The notes beneath the pieces are model-generated. The model searched no databases. It had not been told where the DNA came from and saw only the letters and a list, made by a program, of their open reading frames with translations. A DNA stretch of 64,000 nucleotides, from assembly GCF_013386165.1 (NCBI RefSeq), contig NZ_JACAOS010000001.1:1-64000 (forward strand). Direction: 5' to 3'. Shown piece by piece: positions 52,662-61,134 of the stretch (its first letter is position 1; each line of letters begins with the position of its first letter). The position numbers and the translations under genes were made by a program. The stretch is from Pseudomonas gingeri (lineage in GTDB: Bacteria > Pseudomonadota > Gammaproteobacteria > Pseudomonadales > Pseudomonadaceae).

Positions 52662-53711
52662 TTATTGCAGGTTTCGATGAATGGCGCGTGCCACGACTTC
52701 ATTGCCAAGGTCGGTGTAGTGCGCGCGGTCGACAAATAACCACTCATCGGCCGGACGTTGACGCAAATCATCGACTAGATTGCCAAAACGAATACCCATC
52801 GCATGGCAGCCACTGGCCAGCTTGTCGGCGTAGTGGTCCGCGGCGGCGGGGTCCGATATATCGCCATACAAGTATTGCCAAGTGCCCAATCGGGAAATTC
52901 GGTCAAGCTCGTCGAAGAGTTTTTGCTCTTCGGTGCAGGGCGTTCTGACCCAGGTCGCCAAGGGCTGCATTAAAAAGCAAAGTTCCGCGCCCAAGGAATC
53001 CGCCAGTCGTTTCCACGTGCGTAGGCAATTAAGGGTTTCTTCGGCTGCGCGGGCCACTGTTTGTGCAATCGGAGGCACTGAGGTGGTTTCAGTGGGCCAC
53101 TTTGGAAGTTTGACGGGCGGCAGTTCAGCGCCATTCTCATCAGCGATTTCATCAAACTTTTCATAGTAGTCGCCGCAGAAGTAGAACGGCGGTAGATCAC
53201 TGCGGATGAACTCGGGAAGGCGTGCCATGACCAGCGTGTTGAAGCCGCCCATGACCACGATCTTGCGCACTTTGGGCAAGCGGTGCAGATGCAGCGTGAA
53301 CAGCATCAGTTCCTGGGTTGAATTGAAGCAATGTCCTGCGAAATTCAGCCATGGTGTAGCGTCGGGATCTTGCGCGGCAAGGCGGCTCGCCACCGTGGCG
53401 GCATCGCTGGACGCCCCGTAGCCCAAGGCTGACGAGGCCCCGACCAGCAAGTTGACGGCCTGCGGCGCGCGGGCCTCCAGGCTGCCGACACTGATCGGTC
53501 GGCCTTCAGCATCATGGGCGAGACGAAAGCCGAGTCGATCGGTATTGATCGATGTCGAACGGTAGTTGGCGGCATTGAAACCCATGACATAGGGCAAGTA
53601 CTGGGAGCGACCACGACTGGCGAACTTATCGTAGTCGAGCATCTGCGGTGTCAACTTCACACGTTCCAGACTGGGGTCATCGAGTGCGATGCGCTTGCGA
53701 CTTTTAAACAT
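52662..53711 (-). CDS. SGNH/GDSL-type hydrolase, first gene of the biosynthetic operon
   Basis: A 349-residue SGNH-hydrolase-like protein. ATG 53711 follows AAGGAG; longer in-frame extensions to 53786 or 53942 lack a ribosome site. Before the core is INTDRLGFR (about 55-63), common in this group. Block I is LLVGASSALGYGAS with the nucleophile Ser near 93, then NFAGHCFNSTQE, GGFNTLV (block III Asn), and the C-terminal FVDRAHYTDLGN with Asp328-x2-His331. No signal peptide. It may deacylate or transfer an acyl group on an intermediate. The stop is 16 bases before the peptide gene. Confidence 0.8.
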   Translation of the reverse strand: MFKSRKRIALDDPSLERVKLTPQMLDYDKFASRGRSQYLPYVMGFNAANYRSTSINTDRLGFRLAHDAEGRPISVGSLEARAPQAVNLLVGASSALGYGASSDAATVASRLAAQDPDATPWLNFAGHCFNSTQELMLFTLHLHRLPKVRKIVVMGGFNTLVMARLPEFIRSDLPPFYFCGDYYEKFDEIADENGAELPPVKLPKWPTETTSVPPIAQTVARAAEETLNCLRTWKRLADSLGAELCFLMQPLATWVRTPCTEEQKLFDELDRISRLGTWQYLYGDISDPAAADHYADKLASGCHAMGIRFGNLVDDLRQRPADEWLFVDRAHYTDLGNEVVARAIHRNLQ

Positions 53712-54421
53712 GGCCAAGCCACTCCTTGAGTGAGAACTGTAATTCCATTTATTCAAGAGCACTTTTTTCAGGGCGAACTTCGCCATGCAACGATCGAAGT
53801 GATCATTTCGAAAATAATGAACAGGCTGACAACGGCCTATGGAAAGCCGGGCAGCATGAACGTTAGCGATTGCGTAATAGCACTTTCTAAGGTGTAAAGG
53901 TCGAAGAAGATTCAGGGAAAAGAAGGGCAGTAGAAGTCGCACCGCGAAGCGGTGAGAAAGAGAGGTGACGAGCGATTATTGTTGTAAGGACGCGTAATCT
54001 GGAAGTATTACATGCTGTAATACGGTGCAGCCGAGGATTTCCAAGCATGCGTATATTCCTTTATTTTATCCCCTTCGAATCCCTCCGAAGGCACATTTAT
54101 GACGTCGATTCTAGGCGTAAAATTTTGCCTGTCAATATGTAACAAGGTGTATTTCATCGATAAGTACAAATGTTTGTGTATTTCGCTCCTCGTGGTTGGT
54201 CACGGGGCTAACAGCGTAACCGGTTCCTTCACCTTATTGCGTGGGTTTTAAATGCTAACGCATCGGTCAGGATATCGTTTCTTCGTCCGCCTTTTACGTG
54301 GCTGCGAGGTGTCTTTCATCAGGGTTGGACGTGCGCTGTGCGACAGCCGATCAAGCTGCGCACCGGCCGTTGCGGGGGCGTTGATCCCGCGCCTGCGGAA
54401 AAGCCAAAAATATGGGTGTGT
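53712..54421. other. long AT-richer upstream region of the biosynthetic operon
   Basis: About 710 bases with no supported gene, between the GntR gene stop and the SGNH gene. It is visibly richer in A/T than the flanks (for example 54040-54240). It should hold the promoter of the minus-strand operon and the end of the GntR transcript. One strong dyad lies at 54005-54023. Confidence 0.6.
54005..54023. promoter_or_regulatory. 19-bp palindrome, candidate operator of the biosynthetic operon
   Basis: GTATTACA-TGC-TGTAATAC is a perfect 8-bp inverted repeat with a 3-base spacer, about 290 bases upstream of the first biosynthetic gene. The symmetry fits a dimeric regulator. No dedicated regulator gene lies in the cluster. 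Confidence 0.5.
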
Positions 54422-55144
54422 TTACAGCGGGGTCAACACGTTCATCACCGTATCCAGCGCCACCCGCGTGTCATCCAGTTGCACCAGCGAGGCATGCCGC
54501 GCGCCGAGGGCATCACGGTTCTGGATCGCGGTGAGGATCGCCTTGTGCCGGGGCAGGCTCAGGCCCTGGATATCCGGGCGGCGGTTGGTGATGTTGATCG
54601 ATTCGCGCAACGGCAGCGACAGCATGTTGCACATGTAGGCGAGCAAATCGTTGCGGGTGGCATCGGCAATCGCGTGGTGGAAGTCCAGGTCGGCCTGCAG
54701 CAGGTCTTCGTGGGTCTTGGCGGTTTCCATGCCCAGGTAGGCTTTTTCGATGGTGGCGATGTCTTCATCGGTGGCGGTGGTCGCGGCCATGGCGGCGATT
54801 TCCGGTTCGAGGATGCGCCGCACGCCGGCCAGGGTGTTGAAGAACTCGCTATGGGGGGTGGACTGCATCAACCAGGACAGCACGTCCGGGTCGAGCAGGT
54901 GCCACTTCACGCGTGGCCGCACCACCGCGCCCACCCGTGGCTTGGAATACACCAGGCCCTTGGCGCTGAGCACCCGCGTCGCCTCGCGCAACACCGAGCG
55001 GCTGACCTTGTATTCCTCGCAGAGCGTGGCTTCCATGGGCAGTCGTTCTTCGGGTTTGAAGCGACCGGAAACGATGTGCATGCCCAAGTCCTGAACGATC
55101 TGGGCATGCATGCTCTTGCGCGGCTTGGGCGGCAGGTGATCCAT
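54422..55144 (-). CDS. GntR-family (FCD/FadR type) regulator of the arabinose genes
   Basis: A 240-residue regulator with an N-terminal winged HTH (about 8-75: MHAQIVQDLGMHIVSGRF, CEEYKVSRSVLREATRVLSAKGLV) and a C-terminal FCD ligand domain (about 95-225), where Asp and His residues of DLDFHHAIADAT are the usual metal site. It lies 47 bases downstream of the dehydratase gene on the same strand. Two sites matching the FadR-type consensus lie in the dehydratase/MFS divergent promoter, so it probably represses this pathway until a sugar acid such as L-arabinonate or its keto-deoxy product appears. Confidence 0.85.
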   Translation of the reverse strand: MDHLPPKPRKSMHAQIVQDLGMHIVSGRFKPEERLPMEATLCEEYKVSRSVLREATRVLSAKGLVYSKPRVGAVVRPRVKWHLLDPDVLSWLMQSTPHSEFFNTLAGVRRILEPEIAAMAATTATDEDIATIEKAYLGMETAKTHEDLLQADLDFHHAIADATRNDLLAYMCNMLSLPLRESINITNRRPDIQGLSLPRHKAILTAIQNRDALGARHASLVQLDDTRVALDTVMNVLTPL

Positions 55145-55191
55145 AACGGGAGAGATGCTCTGGCTAAATAGGCGGCATCATAACATCCCAA

Positions 55192-56928
55192 TTAGTGGGA
55201 ATGACGGGGGACTTCGGCCCCACGGCAACCCACCAGGAAGTCAAAGTCGCAGCCCTGGTCCGCTTGCAAAACATGGTCGATATACAACTGACGGTAGCCG
55301 CCGACGATCAGGTTCTGTGGCGGTTTCAGGTCTGCCATGCGGGCCGCCAATTCTGCGTCGCTGATGTCCAGGTGCAGGCGACCACTGGCGCAGTCGAGTT
55401 CGATCCAGTCACCTTCCTGCACCGTGGCCAACGGCCCGCCGGCAGCGGCTTCCGGCGCCACGTGCAAGACCACGGTGCCGTACGCCGTGCCGCTCATGCG
55501 CGCATCGGAAATTCGCACCATGTCGGTCACGCCCTGGGCGAGCAATTTGGCCGGCAAGCCCATGTTGCCGACTTCGGCCATGCCTGGGTAACCCTTGGGC
55601 CCACAGTTTTTCATGACCAGGATCGAGTTGGCATCCACGTCCAGTTCCGGGTCATTGATGCGCGCTTTGTACAGGTCGAAGTTCTCGAACACCACCGCAC
55701 GCCCACGATGCTGCATCAGCTCCGGGCTGGCCGCCGAGGGCTTGAGCACGGCGCCCAGCGGCGCCAGGTTGCCACGCAGTACGCAGATACCCCCATCGGC
55801 GCGGATCGGGTTGTCGAGGGTGCGGATCACTTCGTCCTGGCCGTAGATCGGCGAGTCCTTGGTGTTCTCGCCCAGGGACTTGCCGTTGACCGTCAAGGCG
55901 TTGGGGTGTGGGATCAGGTTGGCTTCGCCGAGACGACGCAGCACGGCGGGCAGGCCGCCAGCATAGTAGAACTCTTCCATCAGGAAACGCCCTGACGGTT
56001 GCAGGTCGACGATGGTCGGCATGCCGCGGCCCATACGGGTCCAGTCGTCCAGGTCGAGCTCGACGCCGATACGCCCGGCGATGGCTTTCAGATGGATCAC
56101 TGCGTTGGTCGAACCACCGATGGCCGCATTCACGCGGATCGCGTTTTCAAAGGCTTCCTTGGTCAGGATTTTCGACAGCTTCAAATCTTCGCGGACCATC
56201 TCCACCGCACGCATGCCGGACATGTGGGCGAGCACATAGCGCCGCGCATCCACCGCCGGGATCGCCGCGTTGTGGGGCAGGGAAGTGCCGAGTGCTTCGG
56301 CCATGCAGGCCATGGTCGACGCGGTGCCCATGGTGTTGCAGGTACCCGCCGAACGCGACATGCCGCCCTCGGCCGCGAGGAAGTCATCCAGGGTGATGGT
56401 GCCGGCCTTGACCTGTTCGCTGAGCTGCCACACCACGGTGCCCGAGCCGATGTCCTGGCCCTTGTGCTTGCCGTTGAGCATCGGCCCGCCGGTGACCACG
56501 ATGGCCGGTACGTCGCAACTGGCCGCGCCCATCAACAGTGCCGGGGTGGTCTTGTCGCAACCGGTCAGCAGCACGACGCCGTCGATGGGGTTGCCGCGAA
56601 TGGCTTCTTCCACATCCATGCTCGCCAGGTTGCGGGTGAGCATGGCGGTGGGGCGCAGGTTCGATTCACCGTTGGAGAACACCGGGAATTCCACAGGGAA
56701 GCCACCGGCCTCGATCACCCCACGTTTGACGTGCTCGGCGATCTGGCGGAAATGCGCGTTGCAGGGGGTCAGCTCCGACCAGGTGTTGCAGATACCGATG
56801 ATCGGCTTGCCATGGAACTGATGGTCGGCAATGCCCTGATTCTTCATCCAGCTGCGGTACATGAAGCCGTTCTTGTCGGCGGTACCAAACCACTGGGCGG
56901 AGCGGAGGCTGGGCTTTTTGTCAGGCAT
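55192..56928 (-). CDS. L-arabinonate dehydratase (IlvD/Edd family)
   Basis: A 578-residue iron-sulfur dehydratase. The three cluster cysteines of the family are present: Cys47 in IIGICNTWSELTPC, Cys124 in LLTGCDKTTPA and Cys197 in SAGTCNTMGTAST. Length and wording match pentonate dehydratases rather than the longer 6-phosphogluconate dehydratase. The reaction is L-arabinonate to L-2-keto-3-deoxyarabinonate. Other pentonates or D-fuconate are possible substrates, but araFGH and the semialdehyde dehydrogenase nearby support arabinose. Confidence 0.88.
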   Translation of the reverse strand: MPDKKPSLRSAQWFGTADKNGFMYRSWMKNQGIADHQFHGKPIIGICNTWSELTPCNAHFRQIAEHVKRGVIEAGGFPVEFPVFSNGESNLRPTAMLTRNLASMDVEEAIRGNPIDGVVLLTGCDKTTPALLMGAASCDVPAIVVTGGPMLNGKHKGQDIGSGTVVWQLSEQVKAGTITLDDFLAAEGGMSRSAGTCNTMGTASTMACMAEALGTSLPHNAAIPAVDARRYVLAHMSGMRAVEMVREDLKLSKILTKEAFENAIRVNAAIGGSTNAVIHLKAIAGRIGVELDLDDWTRMGRGMPTIVDLQPSGRFLMEEFYYAGGLPAVLRRLGEANLIPHPNALTVNGKSLGENTKDSPIYGQDEVIRTLDNPIRADGGICVLRGNLAPLGAVLKPSAASPELMQHRGRAVVFENFDLYKARINDPELDVDANSILVMKNCGPKGYPGMAEVGNMGLPAKLLAQGVTDMVRISDARMSGTAYGTVVLHVAPEAAAGGPLATVQEGDWIELDCASGRLHLDISDAELAARMADLKPPQNLIVGGYRQLYIDHVLQADQGCDFDFLVGCRGAEVPRHSH

Positions 56929-56941
56929 GATGGCTTCTCTT

Positions 56942-56954
56942 ATTGTACGACTAT
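56942..56954 (-). promoter_or_regulatory. FadR-type GntR operator 1
   Basis: Read on the minus strand, ATAGTCGTACAAT contains TNGTNNNACNA, the consensus of FCD-type GntR regulators. It lies 14 bases upstream of the dehydratase start, inside the divergent promoter region. Confidence 0.6.
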
Positions 56955-57015
56955 ATTTTCTATATTCAGCTAAACATAAGCGCTAAATCGGCGTTTTGGA
57001 AGTGTTGTTTTTGAA

Positions 57016-57028
57016 ATAGTCATACTAT
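57016..57028 (+). promoter_or_regulatory. FadR-type GntR operator 2
   Basis: ATAGTCATACTAT is a perfect dyad with the same TNGTNNNACNA core as operator 1, 74 bases away. The identical first eight bases other than one position (ATAGTCrTAC) support a common regulator. Confidence 0.65.
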
Positions 57029-57120
57029 ATAGTCGATCTTAACTGAGGCATAACCCTGGCGGATTTTCGCGAGAGGTGGCCCCCGAGCTTCTATAAAAAC
57101 AACAATCGGAGATCGACCCC

Positions 57121-58443
57121 ATGAGCCAGGAACTGCGGCTTATACGGCGCATCACGTTGAAACTGATTCCCTTCCTGATCCTGCTGTACCTGATCGCCTA
57201 CGTGGATCGCTCGGCAGTGGGTTTCGCCAAGCTGCACATGGGCGCTGATGTCGGCATCGGTGACGCGGCGTATGGCCTGGGGGCAGGGCTGTTCTTTATT
57301 GGCTACTTTCTTTTCGAGATCCCCAGCAACCTGATGCTTGACCGCTTCGGCGCGCGGCGCTGGTTTGCACGCATCATGCTGACCTGGGGTGCCATCACCC
57401 TCGGCATGGCATTCGTGCAGGGGCCGCACAGCTTCTATGGGATGCGCTTTCTGCTCGGCGCGGCGGAAGCCGGGTTTTTCCCGGGCGTTCTGTACTACAT
57501 CACCCAATGGTTCCCGGTGCGCCATCGCGGCAAGATCCTGGGGCTGTTCATCCTCTCCCAGCCCATCGCGATGATGATCACCGGCCCCGTATCCGGCGGT
57601 TTGCTGGGTATGGACGGCATCCTTGGCCTGCACGGCTGGCAATGGTTGTTCATCGTCATCGGTACCCCGGCGCTGCTGCTGACCTGGCCGGTGCTGCGCT
57701 ACCTGCCGGACGGTCCCAAGCAGGTCAAATGGATGAGCGAGGACGAGAAAACCTGGCTCACCGGTGAACTGAATAAAGACCTGCAAGCCTACGGCCAGAC
57801 CCGCCACGGCAACCCGCTGCATGCCCTTAAAGACAAGCGTGTGTTGCTGCTGGCGCTGTTCTACCTGCCGGTGACCTTGAGCATCTACGGCCTGGGCCTG
57901 TGGCTGCCGACCTTGATCAAGCAGTTCGGCGGCAGTGATTTGGTCACCGGCTTTGTGTCGGCCGTGCCTTACATCTTCGGGATCATCGGGCTGCTGATCA
58001 TCCCGCGCAGTTCCGACCGGTTGAATGATCGCTACGGCCACCTGGCGGTGCTCTACGTGCTGGGCGCCATCGGCCTGTTCCTCAGCGCCTGGCTGAGCGT
58101 GCCGGTGCTGCAAATGGCCGCGCTGTGCCTGGCAGCGTTTGCACTGTTTTCCTGCACGGCGGTGTTCTGGACCTTGCCCGGACGGTTCTTCGCCGGCGCC
58201 AGTGCGGCGGCGGGGATTGCGTTGATCAACTCGGTGGGCAACCTCGGCGGCTATATCGGCCCGTTCGTGATCGGTGCGCTCAAGGAATACACCGGCAACC
58301 TGGCCTCGGGTTTGTACTTCCTGTCCGGGGTGATGGTGGTCGGGCTGCTGCTGACCGGCGTGGTCTATCGCCTGCTGGAGCTCAAGCATGTGCTGCCCGC
58401 CGACTCATTCGCCGCCAGTGCGCGTGGCGCTATTCATCCCTGA
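57121..58443 (+). CDS. MFS transporter, anion:cation symporter (sugar-acid) family
   Basis: A 440-residue, 12-helix major facilitator. The first helix FLILLYLIAYVDRSAVGFAKL, GYFLFEIPSNLMLDRFGARRWFARIM and RFLLGAAEAGFFPGVLYYITQWFP are hallmarks of the group that carries hexuronates, galactonate, phthalate and tartrate. It opens the plus-strand operon, divergent from the dehydratase. It likely imports a sugar acid such as L-arabinonate, giving the cell a second entry besides araFGH. Confidence 0.87.
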   Translation: MSQELRLIRRITLKLIPFLILLYLIAYVDRSAVGFAKLHMGADVGIGDAAYGLGAGLFFIGYFLFEIPSNLMLDRFGARRWFARIMLTWGAITLGMAFVQGPHSFYGMRFLLGAAEAGFFPGVLYYITQWFPVRHRGKILGLFILSQPIAMMITGPVSGGLLGMDGILGLHGWQWLFIVIGTPALLLTWPVLRYLPDGPKQVKWMSEDEKTWLTGELNKDLQAYGQTRHGNPLHALKDKRVLLLALFYLPVTLSIYGLGLWLPTLIKQFGGSDLVTGFVSAVPYIFGIIGLLIIPRSSDRLNDRYGHLAVLYVLGAIGLFLSAWLSVPVLQMAALCLAAFALFSCTAVFWTLPGRFFAGASAAAGIALINSVGNLGGYIGPFVIGALKEYTGNLASGLYFLSGVMVVGLLLTGVVYRLLELKHVLPADSFAASARGAIHP

Positions 58444-58458
58444 TCCAGGAGAAACTTC

Positions 58459-59451
58459 ATGCGTTTAGTTCAGTTCGAGTTATCCAACGGTGAGCGCCGT
58501 GTCGGCGTTGTAGAAGGCAGCAAGCTGCGCGAAGTACTGACGGCCCGCAGCGTGCGTGAGTTGGCGCTGGCCGCCATCGAAGCCGGTACAGGCCTGGCGC
58601 AGCAAGTGAACAGCCTGGGCCTGGGCGACAGCCACGACTACGGCGCATTGCTGGCCGACCTGAAAATCCTGCCGCCACTCGACCACCCGGACCCGGCCCA
58701 CATGCTGATCAGCGGCACCGGGCTGACTCACCTGGGCAGCGCCTCGGCGCGGGACAAGATGCACCAGCAGGTCGCTGACGACAGCACCGTGACCGACAGC
58801 ATGCGTATTTTCAAATGGGGCGTGGAGGGCGGCAAGCCAGCCGCCGGCCAAGCGGGCGTACAACCAGAATGGTTTTACAAAGGGGACGGCAGCATCGTCG
58901 TGCGCCCGGGCGCAGCATTCCCGGTGCCGCCGTTTGCAGAGGACGCTGGCGAAGAGCCGGAGATCGGCGGCCTCTACGTGATCGGACACGACCGCAAGCC
59001 CTATCGCCTGGGTTTCGCCGTGGGCAACGAGTTCTCCGACCACGTGATGGAACGCAAAAACTACCTGTACCTGGCCCACTCCAAACTGCGCAGTTGCAGC
59101 TATGGTCCTGAGTTGCGTGTGGGCGAGTTGCCCCAGCACCTGGCGGGTACCAGCCGCATCCTGCGCGAGGGCCAGGTGGTCTGGGAAAAGGAATTCCTCA
59201 GTGGCGAAGCCAATATGTGCCACAGCCTGGAAAACCTCGAATACCACCATTTCAAATACAGCCAGTTCCTGACGCCTGGCGATGTACACATTCATTTCTT
59301 CGGCACCGCCACGCTGTCATTCGCCGACGGTATGCGTACCCAACCGGGCGATGTGTTCGAGATCAGCCAGGCGGAGTTTGGCGCGCCGTTGACCAATGCG
59401 GTCGGCAAAGTCGATGCGGTATTCGAACCCGGCAATGTCATCACCCTTTAA
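58459..59451 (+). CDS. AraD1/GguC-type fumarylacetoacetate-hydrolase family protein
   Basis: A 330-residue FAH-fold protein. It begins MRLVQFELSNGERRVGVV and has GTGLTHLGSASARDKMH, GGLYVIGHDRKPYRLGFAVGNEFSDHVME (about 172-198, holding the metal-binding Glu and Asp), and TQPGDVFEISQAEFGAPLTN. Proteins of this type occur in arabinose clusters, where they are thought to replace the DHDPS-type L-2-keto-3-deoxyarabinonate dehydratase. That step gives alpha-ketoglutaric semialdehyde, the substrate of the next gene. It follows the MFS gene by 15 bases. Confidence 0.82.
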   Translation: MRLVQFELSNGERRVGVVEGSKLREVLTARSVRELALAAIEAGTGLAQQVNSLGLGDSHDYGALLADLKILPPLDHPDPAHMLISGTGLTHLGSASARDKMHQQVADDSTVTDSMRIFKWGVEGGKPAAGQAGVQPEWFYKGDGSIVVRPGAAFPVPPFAEDAGEEPEIGGLYVIGHDRKPYRLGFAVGNEFSDHVMERKNYLYLAHSKLRSCSYGPELRVGELPQHLAGTSRILREGQVVWEKEFLSGEANMCHSLENLEYHHFKYSQFLTPGDVHIHFFGTATLSFADGMRTQPGDVFEISQAEFGAPLTNAVGKVDAVFEPGNVITL

Positions 59452-59461
59452 GGAGGTCAAC

Positions 59462-61042
59462 ATGACCCCGTTCCTTGGTCACAACTACATCGGTGGCCAG
59501 CGCAGCGCCAAAGGTAGCGTCACTTTGCACAGTGTCGATGCCAGCACCGGCGAAGCGTTGACCCAGCATTTCTACCAGGCTACGCCCGAGGAAGTTGACG
59601 CCGCCGCCCAGGCCGCCGCCGCGGCTTACCCGGCGTACCGCGCGTTGAGTGCGTCGCGTCGCGCGCAGTTCCTCGACGCGGTGGCCGATGAACTGGATGC
59701 CCTCGGTGATGATTTCGTTGAGTGGGTCTGCCGTGAAACCGCGTTGCCCGCCGCTCGTATCAAGGGCGAGCGCGGGCGTACCAGCGGCCAGATGCGCCTG
59801 TTCGCAACCGTGCTGCGTCGTGGCGATTTCTACGGCGCGCGTATCGACACAGCCTTGCCCGATCGCCAACCCCTGCCGCGTGCGGACCTGCGCCAATACC
59901 GCATTGGCCTCGGCCCCGTGGCGGTGTTTGGTGCGAGCAACTTCCCCTTGGCATTTTCCACGGCGGGCGGCGATACCGCTGCGGCGCTGGCGGCAGGCTG
60001 CCCGGTGGTGTTCAAGGCCCACAGCGGGCATATGGTGACGGCTGAGCGCGTCGCCGATGCAATCATTCGTGCTGCAGAGGCCACCGAGATGCCGGCGGGG
60101 GTGTTCAACATGATTTTCGGCGGCGGTGTCGGTGAGGCGCTGGTCAAGCACCCGGCGATCCAGGCCGTCGGCTTCACCGGCTCGCTCAAAGGCGGTCGCG
60201 CCTTGTGTGATATGGCGGCGGCACGCCCGCAGCCGATCCCGGTGTTTGCCGAAATGTCGAGCATCAACCCCGTGATTGTTCTGCCCCAGGCGCTCCAGAC
60301 ACGGGCCGAGACCATCGCCCGCGACCTCACCGCCTCGGTGGTGCAAGGCTGTGGCCAGTTCTGCACCAACCCCGGCCTGGTGATTGGTATCGCATCGCCA
60401 GACTTCAGCGCCTTCACCCGGCAGGTCGCCCAGTTGATCGGCGATCAACCGGCGCAAACCATGCTCAACCCCGGCACCTTGAGCAGCTATGGCAAAGGCC
60501 TGGAAAAACTGTTGGCACACCCTGGGATTCAACATCTGGCGGGCAACGCTCAAGCCGGCAATCAGGCGCAGCCGCAGCTGTTCAAGGCCGATAGCCGCTT
60601 GCTGATTGACGGCGATGAAGTGCTGCAGGAGGAAGTGTTCGGCCCGACGACCGTGTTTGTCGAAGTCGCCGATCAGGCGCAACTCAACGCCGCCTTGCAA
60701 GGGCTGCACGGGCAACTCACGGCGACCCTCATTGGCGATCCGAGCGACCTGCAACAGTTCGCCGAACTCACGCCGCTGCTGGAGCAGAAAGTCGGACGGA
60801 TTCTGCTCAACGGCTATCCCACCGGTGTGGAAGTGTGCGATTCGATGGTCCACGGCGGGCCGTACCCGGCGACTTCGGACGCCCGTGGTACTTCGGTCGG
60901 CACCCTGGCCATCGATCGCTTTCTGCGCCCGGTGTGCTTCCAGAATTACCCCGATAGCCTGCTGCCCGACGCATTGAAAAACGCCAACCCGTTGGGTATT
61001 CAGCGGTTGGTGGATGGCACGCCATCCCGCGAGCCGTTGTAG
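59462..61042 (+). CDS. alpha-ketoglutaric semialdehyde dehydrogenase
   Basis: A 526-residue aldehyde dehydrogenase with an excellent ribosome site (AAGGAGGTCAAC then ATG 59462). Marks are GPVAVFGASNFPLAFSTAGGDTAAALAAGCPVVFKAH, FTGSLKGGRAL, catalytic Glu in PVFAEMSSINP (about 262) and catalytic Cys in GCGQFCTNPG (about 300). The length and NADP-type wording fit the ketoglutaric semialdehyde dehydrogenases of sugar-acid pathways. The product is 2-oxoglutarate, which enters the TCA cycle. It lies 10 bases after the FAH gene. Confidence 0.88.
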   Translation: MTPFLGHNYIGGQRSAKGSVTLHSVDASTGEALTQHFYQATPEEVDAAAQAAAAAYPAYRALSASRRAQFLDAVADELDALGDDFVEWVCRETALPAARIKGERGRTSGQMRLFATVLRRGDFYGARIDTALPDRQPLPRADLRQYRIGLGPVAVFGASNFPLAFSTAGGDTAAALAAGCPVVFKAHSGHMVTAERVADAIIRAAEATEMPAGVFNMIFGGGVGEALVKHPAIQAVGFTGSLKGGRALCDMAAARPQPIPVFAEMSSINPVIVLPQALQTRAETIARDLTASVVQGCGQFCTNPGLVIGIASPDFSAFTRQVAQLIGDQPAQTMLNPGTLSSYGKGLEKLLAHPGIQHLAGNAQAGNQAQPQLFKADSRLLIDGDEVLQEEVFGPTTVFVEVADQAQLNAALQGLHGQLTATLIGDPSDLQQFAELTPLLEQKVGRILLNGYPTGVEVCDSMVHGGPYPATSDARGTSVGTLAIDRFLRPVCFQNYPDSLLPDALKNANPLGIQRLVDGTPSREPL

Positions 61043-61134
61043 GGCGCTCCTGAGGACAATAAAAAACCAGGAAGCTGCCAGTCATTGATCGCCGTTACCC
61101 CAAGACTTGAAAACAACAACAAGGAGTCACTCGT

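Noticed and set aside
53712..53942. Longer N-terminus for the SGNH protein
   Set aside because: The in-frame ATGs at 53786 and 53942 lack ribosome sites, while 53711 has AAGGAG; the extra residues are not typical of the family.
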